Below are positions 1-6,306 of a stretch of 6,576 nt of DNA, one piece after another. The notes under the pieces were generated by a model. The model saw only the letters and a list, made by a program, of their open reading frames with translations, ran no database searches and was not told where the DNA came from. The position numbers and the translations under genes were made by a program. The DNA comes from Gammaproteobacteria bacterium (GTDB lineage: Bacteria > Pseudomonadota > Gammaproteobacteria > Steroidobacterales > Steroidobacteraceae): positions 1 to 6,576 of the forward strand of contig RGYP01000103.1 in NCBI GenBank assembly GCA_010031985.1. Reading direction: 5' to 3'. How positions within the stretch are numbered: the stretch's first letter is position 1; each line of letters begins with the position of its first letter.

Positions 1-566
1 CTCCTGGCGTTGGGTTCGAAAGCGGCCGCCGCCGCCGGGTCTGCGGCCACGAAAGCGGCCCGAACCTCGTCACCCACCTCGAAATGCGCAGGGCCGATGC
101 ACGGCCCGAGCCAGGCGACGAGGCGAGATGGCGGTACCTGCATCGCCGCCACCGTGCTCTCGATCACCCCGGCGGCGAGACCGCGCCAACCGGCATGGGC
201 CGCGGCGAGCACCGGACCCTCGCTCGCGAGTAACACTGGCAGACAATCGGCGACCTGTACGGCGAGTACGACGCCGCGCTCGCGCGTGACCGCGGCATCG
301 GCGCGGGGCCGGGAAACGCTCGCCGAGTCGATCCGGACGACCTCGGTGCCGTGTACCTGATCGAGCCAGATCGGCTCGCTCGGCAGGCCGAGGGTGTGTG
401 CGAGTCGGCGACGATTCTCGGCGACGGCAGCCGGATCGTCGCCCACGTGCACGCCGAGGTTGAGACTGTCCCAGGGCGGCAGGCTCGTGCCGCCGCTGCG
501 CAAAGAAAACGCCGCGCGCACGCCTCGCGGTGCGGCCCACTCGGGCTCGAGGATGGGTACCGTCAC
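1..566 (-). CDS. pgeF: Peptidoglycan editing factor PgeF (YfiH / laccase-domain family), partial at the left edge
   Basis: PgeF-family proteins are zinc-binding enzymes; in E. coli PgeF removes wrongly incorporated L-serine-containing muropeptide precursors, and relatives were described as polyphenol oxidases or purine nucleosidases. The visible 188 residues open with TVPILEPEWAAPRGVRAAFS, then SLRSGGTS near 21-28 and NLGVHVGDD at 36-44. The three metal-ligand positions are present: His72 in DQVHG, Cys108 in VADCLPVLL and His124 in AAHAGWRG. GPCIGPAHFEVG follows at 154-165. Family members are about 240-260 residues, so roughly a quarter is missing beyond the window. The start is GTG at 566-564; it shares a GTGA overlap with the rluD stop, which suggests translational coupling, and a weak AGG lies 6 bases upstream. 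In E. coli the same gene follows rluD and precedes clpB, so clpB may lie just outside. The family is clear; the exact physiological substrate is inferred. Confidence 0.93.
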   Translation of the reverse strand, partial: MTVPILEPEWAAPRGVRAAFSLRSGGTSLPPWDSLNLGVHVGDDPAAVAENRRRLAHTLGLPSEPIWLDQVHGTEVVRIDSASVSRPRADAAVTRERGVVLAVQVADCLPVLLASEGPVLAAAHAGWRGLAAGVIESTVAAMQVPPSRLVAWLGPCIGPAHFEVGDEVRAAFVAADPAAAAAFEPNAR

Positions 567-1570
567 GCGGCGCCTGCTTCGTCGGCGAGCGTCGCCAGCA
601 AGGTCGCGAAATCTTTGGGCAACGGTGCCTCGAAGGCGAGTGGGCGACCCGACACCGGGTGCGCGAATTCGAGCCGTATCGCGTGCAGCGCCTGACGCTT
701 GAACGCCGCGAGCGCCGCGAGCACGGCCGGACTCGCCGCTGCCGGCGCGCGTTTGCGCCCCCCGTAAACCGGATCGCCGACGATCGGGTATCCCGCGTGC
801 GTCAGATGCACGCGGATTTGATGCGTGCGTCCGGTCTCGAGTTGCACGCGCGCGAGCGTATGCGCACGAAATCGACGTTCGATCCGATAGTGGGTGACGG
901 CCTCGCGACCATCGGCGCGCACCGCCATCCGCGTGCGCTGCGAGCGATGTCGACCGATTGGCTCGGCGATGGTGCCGCCACCGGTCATGAGGCCGTGACA
1001 CAGCGCGAGGTATTCGCGCCCGACCTCGCGTGCGGCGAGCGCTCGCACCAGCGCTGCGTGCGCAACGGGCGTGCGCGCGACCACCAGCAATCCTGAAGTG
1101 TCTTTATCGAGCCGATGCACGATACCCGCGCGCGGTACTTTGGCGAGCTGCGGATCGAGCGCGAGCAGTGCGTTCTGCAGCGTGCCCGAGGCGACCCCTG
1201 CGCCAGGATGCACGACGAGCCCAGGTGGCTTGTCGATGACGTAGATCGCGGCGTCGCGATGCAACACCCGAAAGGGTACTGCAGGCTTGCCGGCCTGCAC
1301 GCGCTCATCGGCGATGAACTCGGCGTCGATGCTCGCCTGCTGCCCCTCGCGAACTCGTTCGCGGCGCGAGGGCACGACGCCCTCGAGACGCACGCGCCCT
1401 TCGTCGATCCAGCGCTGCAACCGGGCACGCGAGTACTGCGGCAGCCGCCGCGCCAGTACTACGTCAAGCCGCTCGCCGGCGTCGTCGGCCGAAAACCTCA
1501 GCTCGTGTCGTTCGACCTCCGGCGCGGGGATCGATGGCTTGGATTTTGCCTTTTTTCCGGGGGGCGACAT
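563..1570 (-). CDS. rluD: 23S rRNA pseudouridine(1911/1915/1917) synthase RluD
   Basis: RluD isomerises three uridines in helix 69 of 23S rRNA to pseudouridine, acting late in 50S assembly. The 335-residue product (E. coli 326) has an N-terminal S4 RNA-binding domain at about 33-82 (ERLDVVLARRLPQYSRARLQ), then the RluA-type catalytic domain. VLHRDAAIYVIDKPPGLVVH (102-121) is the family's motif I and GIVHRLDKDTSGLLVVA (149-165) carries the catalytic Asp155. ETGRTHQIRVHL and GDPVYGG are further family signatures. I chose ATG at 1570-1568, giving MSPPGKKAKS with a lysine-rich tail before the S4 domain; the frame stays open to a start at 1633, but that would run over the bamD start. No good Shine-Dalgarno sequence is seen. 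The stop overlaps the pgeF start, so the two form one unit. RluC is the main paralogue to exclude; the long N-terminus and pgeF/bamD neighbours favour RluD. Confidence 0.93.
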   Translation of the reverse strand: MSPPGKKAKSKPSIPAPEVERHELRFSADDAGERLDVVLARRLPQYSRARLQRWIDEGRVRLEGVVPSRRERVREGQQASIDAEFIADERVQAGKPAVPFRVLHRDAAIYVIDKPPGLVVHPGAGVASGTLQNALLALDPQLAKVPRAGIVHRLDKDTSGLLVVARTPVAHAALVRALAAREVGREYLALCHGLMTGGGTIAEPIGRHRSQRTRMAVRADGREAVTHYRIERRFRAHTLARVQLETGRTHQIRVHLTHAGYPIVGDPVYGGRKRAPAAASPAVLAALAAFKRQALHAIRLEFAHPVSGRPLAFEAPLPKDFATLLATLADEAGAA

Positions 1571-1613
1571 GGGCGTGGCTATAATGCCTGTCTTGGCTAC
1601 CGCGAATCCAACC
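1571..1613. promoter_or_regulatory. Divergent rluD/bamD promoter region with a perfect TATAAT on the plus strand
   Basis: This 43-base spacer separates two divergent start codons. A perfect TATAAT lies at 1580-1585 on the plus strand. Transcription from it would begin near 1592, about 20 bases before the bamD ATG at 1614, which fits a short leader. No convincing -35 is found 16-18 bases upstream (that stretch is C/G-rich, after a T6 run at 1551-1556), so the match may depend on an activator or be fortuitous in part. On the minus strand CATTAT overlaps the same bases, with TTGGAT 19 bases upstream; it would give a leader of only a few bases for rluD. The -10 match is seen directly; promoter function is inferred. 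Confidence 0.5.
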
Positions 1614-2444
1614 ATGACCATGCCATCGGGCAACCGGCCTCAAGGCCTGCGTCGCGCCCATTTGCCGCTGTTTTTCGTCGTGCTCGCGCTGCTGCAGCTG
1701 CTCGCCGGCTGCGCCTCCGACCGTGAAGATCTCGATCCCGCACGCGGCGGTGCCGGTGTCGTCTACGAACGCGCACGCAAGTCGCTCGATAATCAGGACT
1801 ATGAAAACGCCATTCGCCTCTACGAGGCGCTGGTGGCGCGCTACCCCTTCGGCGCCGAGGCGCGACAGGCGCGGCTCGATCTCATCTACGCGTATTACAA
1901 AGGTCGCGAAAGCGAGTCGGCGCTCGACCAGGCCGACACCTTCATGCGCGAAAATCCGACCCATCCGCGGCTCGACTACGCGTGGTACGTCAAGGGCCTG
2001 GTCGATTTCGAGCGCTCGGCGAATTTTCTGGAGCGCTGGCTCGACGTCGATCTCGATGCACGGCCGCCGCAGACGGCGCAGCGCGCCTTCAACAGCTTCC
2101 GCAAAGTGGTCGAAGATTTTCCGAAGAGCGAATACGCCCACGATTCACGGCGCCGCATGATCCATCTGCGCAACCGCCTCGCCGACTACGATCTTTACGT
2201 CGCCCAGTATTACGTCAAGCGCGGCGCCTGGGTCGCGGCTGCCCGCCGCTCCAAAGAAATCATTGAACAATACGATGGCGCACCCGCGGTGCGCGACTCG
2301 TTGGCGATCCTGATCCAGTCCTACGAACAGCTCGGCATGAAAGAGCTCGCCGCACAGACGCGAGAGATCTACGCCGCCAACTACGGCGGTACGGCCGACA
2401 AAGTCGTCCCGGTGAGCAAGCCCTGGTGGCGCATCTGGGGCTGA
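1614..2444 (+). CDS. bamD: Outer membrane protein assembly lipoprotein BamD
   Basis: BamD is the essential lipoprotein partner of BamA in the complex that folds beta-barrel proteins into the outer membrane. It works in the periplasm, anchored to the inner leaflet of the outer membrane. The 276-residue precursor (E. coli 245) has a basic N-terminus, a hydrophobic core at about 17-31 and a lipobox LLAGC with lipidated Cys33. The +2 residue is Ala, not Asp, consistent with outer-membrane sorting. The mature part is a string of TPR-like helices, starting at VYERARKSLDNQDYENAIRL and continuing through YAWYVKGLVDFER and YVAQYYVKRGAWVAAARRS, as in BamD/ComL. It ends in KPWWRIWG. In-frame ATGs also occur at 1584 and 1620; 1584 sits inside the TATAAT hexamer, so 1614 or 1620 is preferred. 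No clear Shine-Dalgarno sequence is visible. It is divergent from rluD, as in E. coli, and converges on nadE. Confidence 0.95.
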   Translation: MTMPSGNRPQGLRRAHLPLFFVVLALLQLLAGCASDREDLDPARGGAGVVYERARKSLDNQDYENAIRLYEALVARYPFGAEARQARLDLIYAYYKGRESESALDQADTFMRENPTHPRLDYAWYVKGLVDFERSANFLERWLDVDLDARPPQTAQRAFNSFRKVVEDFPKSEYAHDSRRRMIHLRNRLADYDLYVAQYYVKRGAWVAAARRSKEIIEQYDGAPAVRDSLAILIQSYEQLGMKELAAQTREIYAANYGGTADKVVPVSKPWWRIWG

Positions 2445-2472
2445 CAAGCGCGCAATCGAGCAGCCCGCGTGC

Positions 2473-4131
2473 TCAGCGCCGATAACCACTCGTGATCGGA
2501 TAGCGCCAGTCGCGACCGAAAGCGCGGCGACTGACGCGCACGCCGGGCGGCGCCTGACGGCGCTTGTACTCGTTGCGCTTGACGAGATCCAGCACCCGAC
2601 CGACGGTCGTCTTGTCGTAGCCGCGCGCAACGATCTCTTCGACCGACTGGTCGTGCTCGATGAAGGCCTCGAGAATGGGGTCGAGGATTTCATAGGGCGG
2701 CAGCGAATCGACGTCTTTCTGATCGGGACGCAGCTCGGCCGAGGGCGCGCGCTCGATGACCCGTGCCGGAATGACCACGGACTCGCCCGCCGTGACCGCC
2801 GCGGTATTGCGCCACTCGGCCAGCCGATAAACCAGCAACTTGCTGCAATCTTTGATGGGCGCGAACCCGCCCGCCATGTCGCCGTAAAGCGTCGCGTAGC
2901 CGACCGCCATCTCGCTCTTGTTGCCGGTGGTTAGCAGCATCCTTCCGGTCTTGTTCGAGATGCCCATCAGCAATTGCATGCGGCAACGCGACTGGATGTT
3001 TTCTTCGGTGGCGTCGACCGGTCGGCCGGCAAACTCCTCGGCGAGCGCGGCGAGCGTCGCCGCGAACATGTCTTCGATGGGGATCACCGAATATTTGACG
3101 CCGAGCCGCGACGCCTGCAGGGCGGCATCGTCGAGGCTCATCTGCGCGGTGTAACGCGAGGGCATCATCACCGCCTGCACGCGCTCCGCACCGAGCGCAT
3201 CAACCGCGATGGCGAGCGTCAGCGCCGAGTCGATACCACCCGAAAGTCCGAGCACCACACCCGGAAACCGATGCTTGCCCACGTAGTCGCGCACGCCCTG
3301 CACCAAGGCGCGATAAACCTCTTCGGCCTCGGCGAGCGGTGGCGTGATCGCGTCCGGCGCAGCCCGCGGCACCGCGCGACCGTCGGCATCGCGCGTGAAC
3401 TCGATCGTGGCGAGCGCTTCGACGAAGGCGGCTGCGCGCAAGACGACGTTGCCGTGTCGGTCTACCACCACGCTCTGACCGTCGAAGACGAGTTCGTCCT
3501 GGGCACCGACCAGATTGACGTAGACGATCGGCAGACCCGTCTCGATGGCGCGCTCGCGCAGCATCGCCTCGCGCGCCGCCTGCTTGCCCTGCTCGTAGGG
3601 CGAAGCGTTGGTGACGAGCAGCAATTCGGCGCCCGCGACACGCGCTTCCTGCGCCGGATCCCGCTGCCAGATGTCCTCGCAGATCAAAATTCCGAGACGA
3701 AAGCCGCTCGATTCGATGACGAGCGGCGCATTGCCGCGCGCGAAATATCTTTGTTCGTCGAAAACGCCGTAATTCGGCAGGCAAGTCTTGCGATAACGGG
3801 CGCGCTCCGCTCCTGACGCCAACAGCGCGACGGAGTTGTAGATGCCGGCGTCGGTGTACTCGGGAAAGCCGAGCAGCATCGCGGGCTGACCCGCCGTGCG
3901 CGTGCAACGCTCGAGCGCGCGTTCGATCTGATGGCGAAAGCCGCGATGAAAGAGCAGATCTTCCGGCGGATAGCCGGCGAGCGTCAGCTCCGGAAAGACG
4001 ACGAGATCGACGACGCTCGGCGCAGTGCCGAGCTGCGCCGCGGTGTCCTGCACGCGTGCGGCGTTGCCGTCGATGTCGCCGACGAGCAGATCGAGCTGCG
4101 CGAGGGCGATCGTCAGGCGGCCGTCGGTCAA
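2473..4131 (-). CDS. nadE: Glutamine-dependent NAD+ synthetase NadE
   Basis: This enzyme makes NAD+ from nicotinic acid adenine dinucleotide, ATP and glutamine, the last step of NAD synthesis. It is the two-domain form of 552 residues (bacterial relatives about 540). The N-terminal nitrilase-like glutaminase domain (about 6-265) shows the Glu-Lys-Cys triad: Glu48 in VVFPELTLAGYPPEDL, Lys115 in RYRKTCLPNYGVFDE and Cys151 in LGILICEDIW. The C-terminal synthetase domain has the PP-loop LSGGIDSALT at 296-305, then LLTTGNKSEMAVGYATLYGD and the conserved end KRRQAPPGVRVSRRAFGRDW. The start is not certain. TTG at 4131-4129 is favoured because it overlaps the sucD stop as TTGA; no ATG or GTG is near. 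A GGAAGG lies only one base from that TTG, too close for a standard ribosome site, so re-initiation by ribosomes finishing sucD is likely. A CTG at 4116-4114 is the alternative. The gene is last in a sucC-sucD-nadE unit. Confidence 0.95.
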   Translation of the reverse strand: MTDGRLTIALAQLDLLVGDIDGNAARVQDTAAQLGTAPSVVDLVVFPELTLAGYPPEDLLFHRGFRHQIERALERCTRTAGQPAMLLGFPEYTDAGIYNSVALLASGAERARYRKTCLPNYGVFDEQRYFARGNAPLVIESSGFRLGILICEDIWQRDPAQEARVAGAELLLVTNASPYEQGKQAAREAMLRERAIETGLPIVYVNLVGAQDELVFDGQSVVVDRHGNVVLRAAAFVEALATIEFTRDADGRAVPRAAPDAITPPLAEAEEVYRALVQGVRDYVGKHRFPGVVLGLSGGIDSALTLAIAVDALGAERVQAVMMPSRYTAQMSLDDAALQASRLGVKYSVIPIEDMFAATLAALAEEFAGRPVDATEENIQSRCRMQLLMGISNKTGRMLLTTGNKSEMAVGYATLYGDMAGGFAPIKDCSKLLVYRLAEWRNTAAVTAGESVVIPARVIERAPSAELRPDQKDVDSLPPYEILDPILEAFIEHDQSVEEIVARGYDKTTVGRVLDLVKRNEYKRRQAPPGVRVSRRAFGRDWRYPITSGYRR

Positions 4132-5012
4132 GCCTTCCGGCGCTTGCGCAGCTGCTCTTCGATCGCCGAGCCGAGTTCGGCCGGCGAACGAACGGTGCGC
4201 ACACCCGCCGCCTCGAGGGCGCGGAACTTGTCGGCCGCTGTGCCTTTGCCACCGGCGATCACGGCGCCGGCGTGACCCATGCGCTTGCCCGGCGGCGCAG
4301 TGACGCCTGCGATGTAGGCCACCACCGGCTTGGTCACGTGCTGACGAATGAACTCGGCGCCCGCTTCTTCGTCGCTGCCGCCGATCTCGCCGACCATGAC
4401 GATGCCTTCGGTCTTGGGATCGTCCTGAAACAGCGCGAGCACGTCGATGAAATTCATGCCGCGCACCGGATCGCCACCGATGCCGACGCAGGTGCTCTGA
4501 CCGAGTCCGTTGTTGGTGGTCTGGAACACGGTCTCGTAGGTGAGCGTACCCGAGCGCGACACGATGCCGATGCAACCCGGCTTGTGAATGAAGCCCGGCA
4601 TGATGCCGATCTTGCATTCGCCCGGCGTGATGATGCCCGGGCAGTTGGGTCCGATCAGGCGCGACTTGGTGCCGGCGAGTGCGGTCTTCACGCGCACCAT
4701 GTCGTTCACCGGGATGCCCTCGGTGATGCAGACGATGAGCTCGATGCCGGCATCGGCCGCCTCGAGAATCGCATCGGCGGCAAAGCCCGCCGGCACGTAA
4801 ATCATCGAGGCGTTGGCGCCGGTTGCGGCCACCGCATCGTGCACGGTGTCGAACACCGGACGACTCAAGTGAGTGTCGCCGCCGCGACCCGGCGTGACGC
4901 CGCCCACGACCTGCGTGCCGTAGGCGATGCACTGTTCGGAGTGGAAAGTGCCCTGCTTGCCGGTGAAGCCCTGGCAGATCACTTTGGTGTTCTTGTCAAC
5001 GAGAATGCTCAT
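4128..5012 (-). CDS. sucD: Succinate-CoA ligase (succinyl-CoA synthetase), alpha subunit
   Basis: SucD pairs with SucC to convert succinyl-CoA, phosphate and ADP (or GDP) into succinate, CoA and nucleoside triphosphate in the TCA cycle. The 294-residue product (E. coli 289) opens MSILVDKNTKVICQGFTGKQ, the CoA-binding Rossmann domain, with GGVTPGRGGDTHL at 37-49. IGPNCPGIITPGECKIGIMP (120-139) includes Cys124 in the CoA-binding loop. GIVSRSGTLTYE begins the ligase domain, Glu209 lies in MVGEIGGSDEE, and the phosphorylated catalytic His247 sits in GKRMGHAGAVIAGGKGTA. Every key residue expected of an active alpha subunit is present. ATG at 5012-5010 has AGGA at 5021-5024, spaced 8 bases. It lies 49 bases after sucC, and its stop overlaps the nadE start, so all three are probably co-transcribed. 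Nucleotide preference cannot be read from this subunit. Confidence 0.97.
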   Translation of the reverse strand: MSILVDKNTKVICQGFTGKQGTFHSEQCIAYGTQVVGGVTPGRGGDTHLSRPVFDTVHDAVAATGANASMIYVPAGFAADAILEAADAGIELIVCITEGIPVNDMVRVKTALAGTKSRLIGPNCPGIITPGECKIGIMPGFIHKPGCIGIVSRSGTLTYETVFQTTNNGLGQSTCVGIGGDPVRGMNFIDVLALFQDDPKTEGIVMVGEIGGSDEEAGAEFIRQHVTKPVVAYIAGVTAPPGKRMGHAGAVIAGGKGTAADKFRALEAAGVRTVRSPAELGSAIEEQLRKRRKA

Positions 5013-5061
5013 GGGTCGAATCCTGTCAGCTTGTAGTGGCGCGGGTGACGAACGATGTGCG

Positions 5062-6222
5062 TCAGCGCGCGGCGGCCACGACTTTTTGCGCGGCGTCGGT
5101 GAGATCTTTGGCGGCGATGACCTTGAGGCCACTCGCTGCAAGCATCTCACGGGCTTTTTCGGCATTGGTGCCCTCGAGCCGCACCACCACCGGAACCTTG
5201 ACACCGACGTTTTTGACTGCGGTGATCACGCCCTCGGCAATCAGGTCACAGCGCACGATGCCACCAAAGATATTGACGAGAATCGCCTTGACCCTGGGGT
5301 TCGAGAGAATGAGCTTGAAGGCCACGGTGACGCGCTCGGCCGTGGCACCGCCGCCGACGTCGAGGAAGTTCGCGGGCGAACCGCCGTGCAGCTTGATGAG
5401 ATCCATCGTCGCCATGGCGAGGCCGGCACCGTTCACCATGCAGGCGATGTCGCCGTCGAGCGAAACATAGTTGAGGTCGTGCTGACTCGCCTGCAGCTCC
5501 ATCGGGTCTTCTTGCGCGGTGTCGCGCATCGCCGCGAGCGCTTTCTGTCGATAGGTGGCGTTGGCGTCGATGTTGATCTTGGCGTCGAGCGCCACGAGAT
5601 CACCCGCCTTGGTGACGATGAGCGGATTGACCTCGAGCAGGCTCGCGTCTTTGTCGAGATAGAGCTGGTAGAGCGCCATCGCGATTTTTTGAAACTGCGC
5701 GATCTGCTCGCCCTTGAAGCCGAGTGCGAAAGCCATGCGGCGACACTGGTTGGGCTGCAAGCCGGCCGCCGGGTGAATGTTGACCGTGGTGATTTTTTCC
5801 GGCGAGTGCTCGGCGACTTCTTCGATGTCCATGCCGCCCGCGGCCGAGCCCACCATCGCGATGCGCCCCTTCTCGCGATTGAGTGTCAGCGACAAGTAGA
5901 TCTCGCGCTCGATCGCCGAACCGGTTTCGACGTAGACGCGATCGACCGGCAAACCTTCAGGCCCCGTCTGCTTGGTGGCGAGCCGAGTACCGAGCATGGC
6001 CTTGGCTGCATCGCGTACCGCGGCCGTGTCGCGCGCGAGCTTGACGCCGCCCGCCTTGCCGCGGCCTCCAGCATGAACCTGCGCCTTCACGACCCAGATC
6101 GAACCGCCGAGCGCCTCGGCTGCCGCCACGGCTTCGTCCGGTGTAGCCGCCACGCGGCCAGCCGGTACGGGGATCCCGTATGCGGCAAAGACCTCTTTGG
6201 CTTGATATTCGTGAAGATTCAT
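5062..6222 (-). CDS. sucC: Succinate-CoA ligase (succinyl-CoA synthetase), beta subunit
   Basis: SucC is the nucleotide-binding subunit of succinyl-CoA synthetase; with SucD it forms the cytoplasmic TCA-cycle enzyme. The product is 386 residues (E. coli 388). It starts MNLHEYQAKEVFAAYGIPVP, the standard ATP-grasp N-terminus. WVVKAQVHAGGRGKAGGVK at 43-61 is the nucleotide-binding region. LLEVNPLIVTKAGDLVALDA carries metal-ligand residues, and DVGGGATAE with NIFGGIVRCDLIAEG forms the C-terminal domain that contacts SucD and phosphate. I chose ATG at 6222-6220 because it matches the universal family start and has a G5 run at 6228-6232, spaced 5 bases; an in-frame ATG at 6240 would add six residues unlike family members. 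It is the first gene of sucC-sucD-nadE and is divergent from pilD. No 2-oxoglutarate dehydrogenase genes (sucA, sucB) are adjacent, unlike in E. coli. Confidence 0.97.
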   Translation of the reverse strand: MNLHEYQAKEVFAAYGIPVPAGRVAATPDEAVAAAEALGGSIWVVKAQVHAGGRGKAGGVKLARDTAAVRDAAKAMLGTRLATKQTGPEGLPVDRVYVETGSAIEREIYLSLTLNREKGRIAMVGSAAGGMDIEEVAEHSPEKITTVNIHPAAGLQPNQCRRMAFALGFKGEQIAQFQKIAMALYQLYLDKDASLLEVNPLIVTKAGDLVALDAKINIDANATYRQKALAAMRDTAQEDPMELQASQHDLNYVSLDGDIACMVNGAGLAMATMDLIKLHGGSPANFLDVGGGATAERVTVAFKLILSNPRVKAILVNIFGGIVRCDLIAEGVITAVKNVGVKVPVVVRLEGTNAEKAREMLAASGLKVIAAKDLTDAAQKVVAAAR

Positions 6223-6306
6223 CGAGACCCCCGTAATCACTGGACTAAACTCGTATTTTGGGCGAAACGCTCACATTAGGGAACCGCAAATGACGGGGAA
6301 TTTCGG
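6223..6306. promoter_or_regulatory. Divergent sucC/pilD intergenic region, presumed to hold both promoters
   Basis: These 84 bases separate the divergent starts of sucC and pilD and are more AT-rich than the coding DNA around them, so promoters for both directions must lie here or in the flanking 5' ends. I see only weak candidates: TATTTT at 6254-6259 for pilD without a matching -35, and, on the minus strand, CAAAAT with a poor TTCCCT 17 bases upstream for sucC. No sigma-54 -24/-12 pair is visible. The sucC ribosome site (G5 at 6228-6232) lies in it. The promoter role is inferred from gene orientation. Confidence 0.4.

Noticed and set aside
70..540. A 156-codon minus-strand frame inside pgeF
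   Set aside because: It is a shadow of pgeF in a different frame, Arg-rich with no domain; the true frame carries the His72/Cys108/His124 metal-ligand motifs.
1571..1633. Longer rluD start at 1633 (21 extra residues)
   Set aside because: It would overlap the bamD start and the divergent promoter, and the added residues are not typical of RluD.
2445..2475. Possible bidirectional terminator between the converging bamD and nadE
   Set aside because: Only a five-base stem (GAGCA at 2458-2462 with TGCTC at 2470-2474) and no T run on either strand; too weak to call, and it reaches into the nadE stop.
4132..4932. An extension of the nadE frame across sucD, giving an apparent 819-residue protein
   Set aside because: The extra part overlaps sucD in another frame, is low-complexity in Arg/His/Gly, and matches no NadE family extension. 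NadE homology begins at about 4116-4131.
4927..6279. A 450-codon open frame on the plus strand, antisense to sucC
   Set aside because: It lies opposite a gene with every family signature, its translation is rich in Arg, His and Asp with no recognisable domain, and long antisense frames are expected in GC-rich coding DNA.
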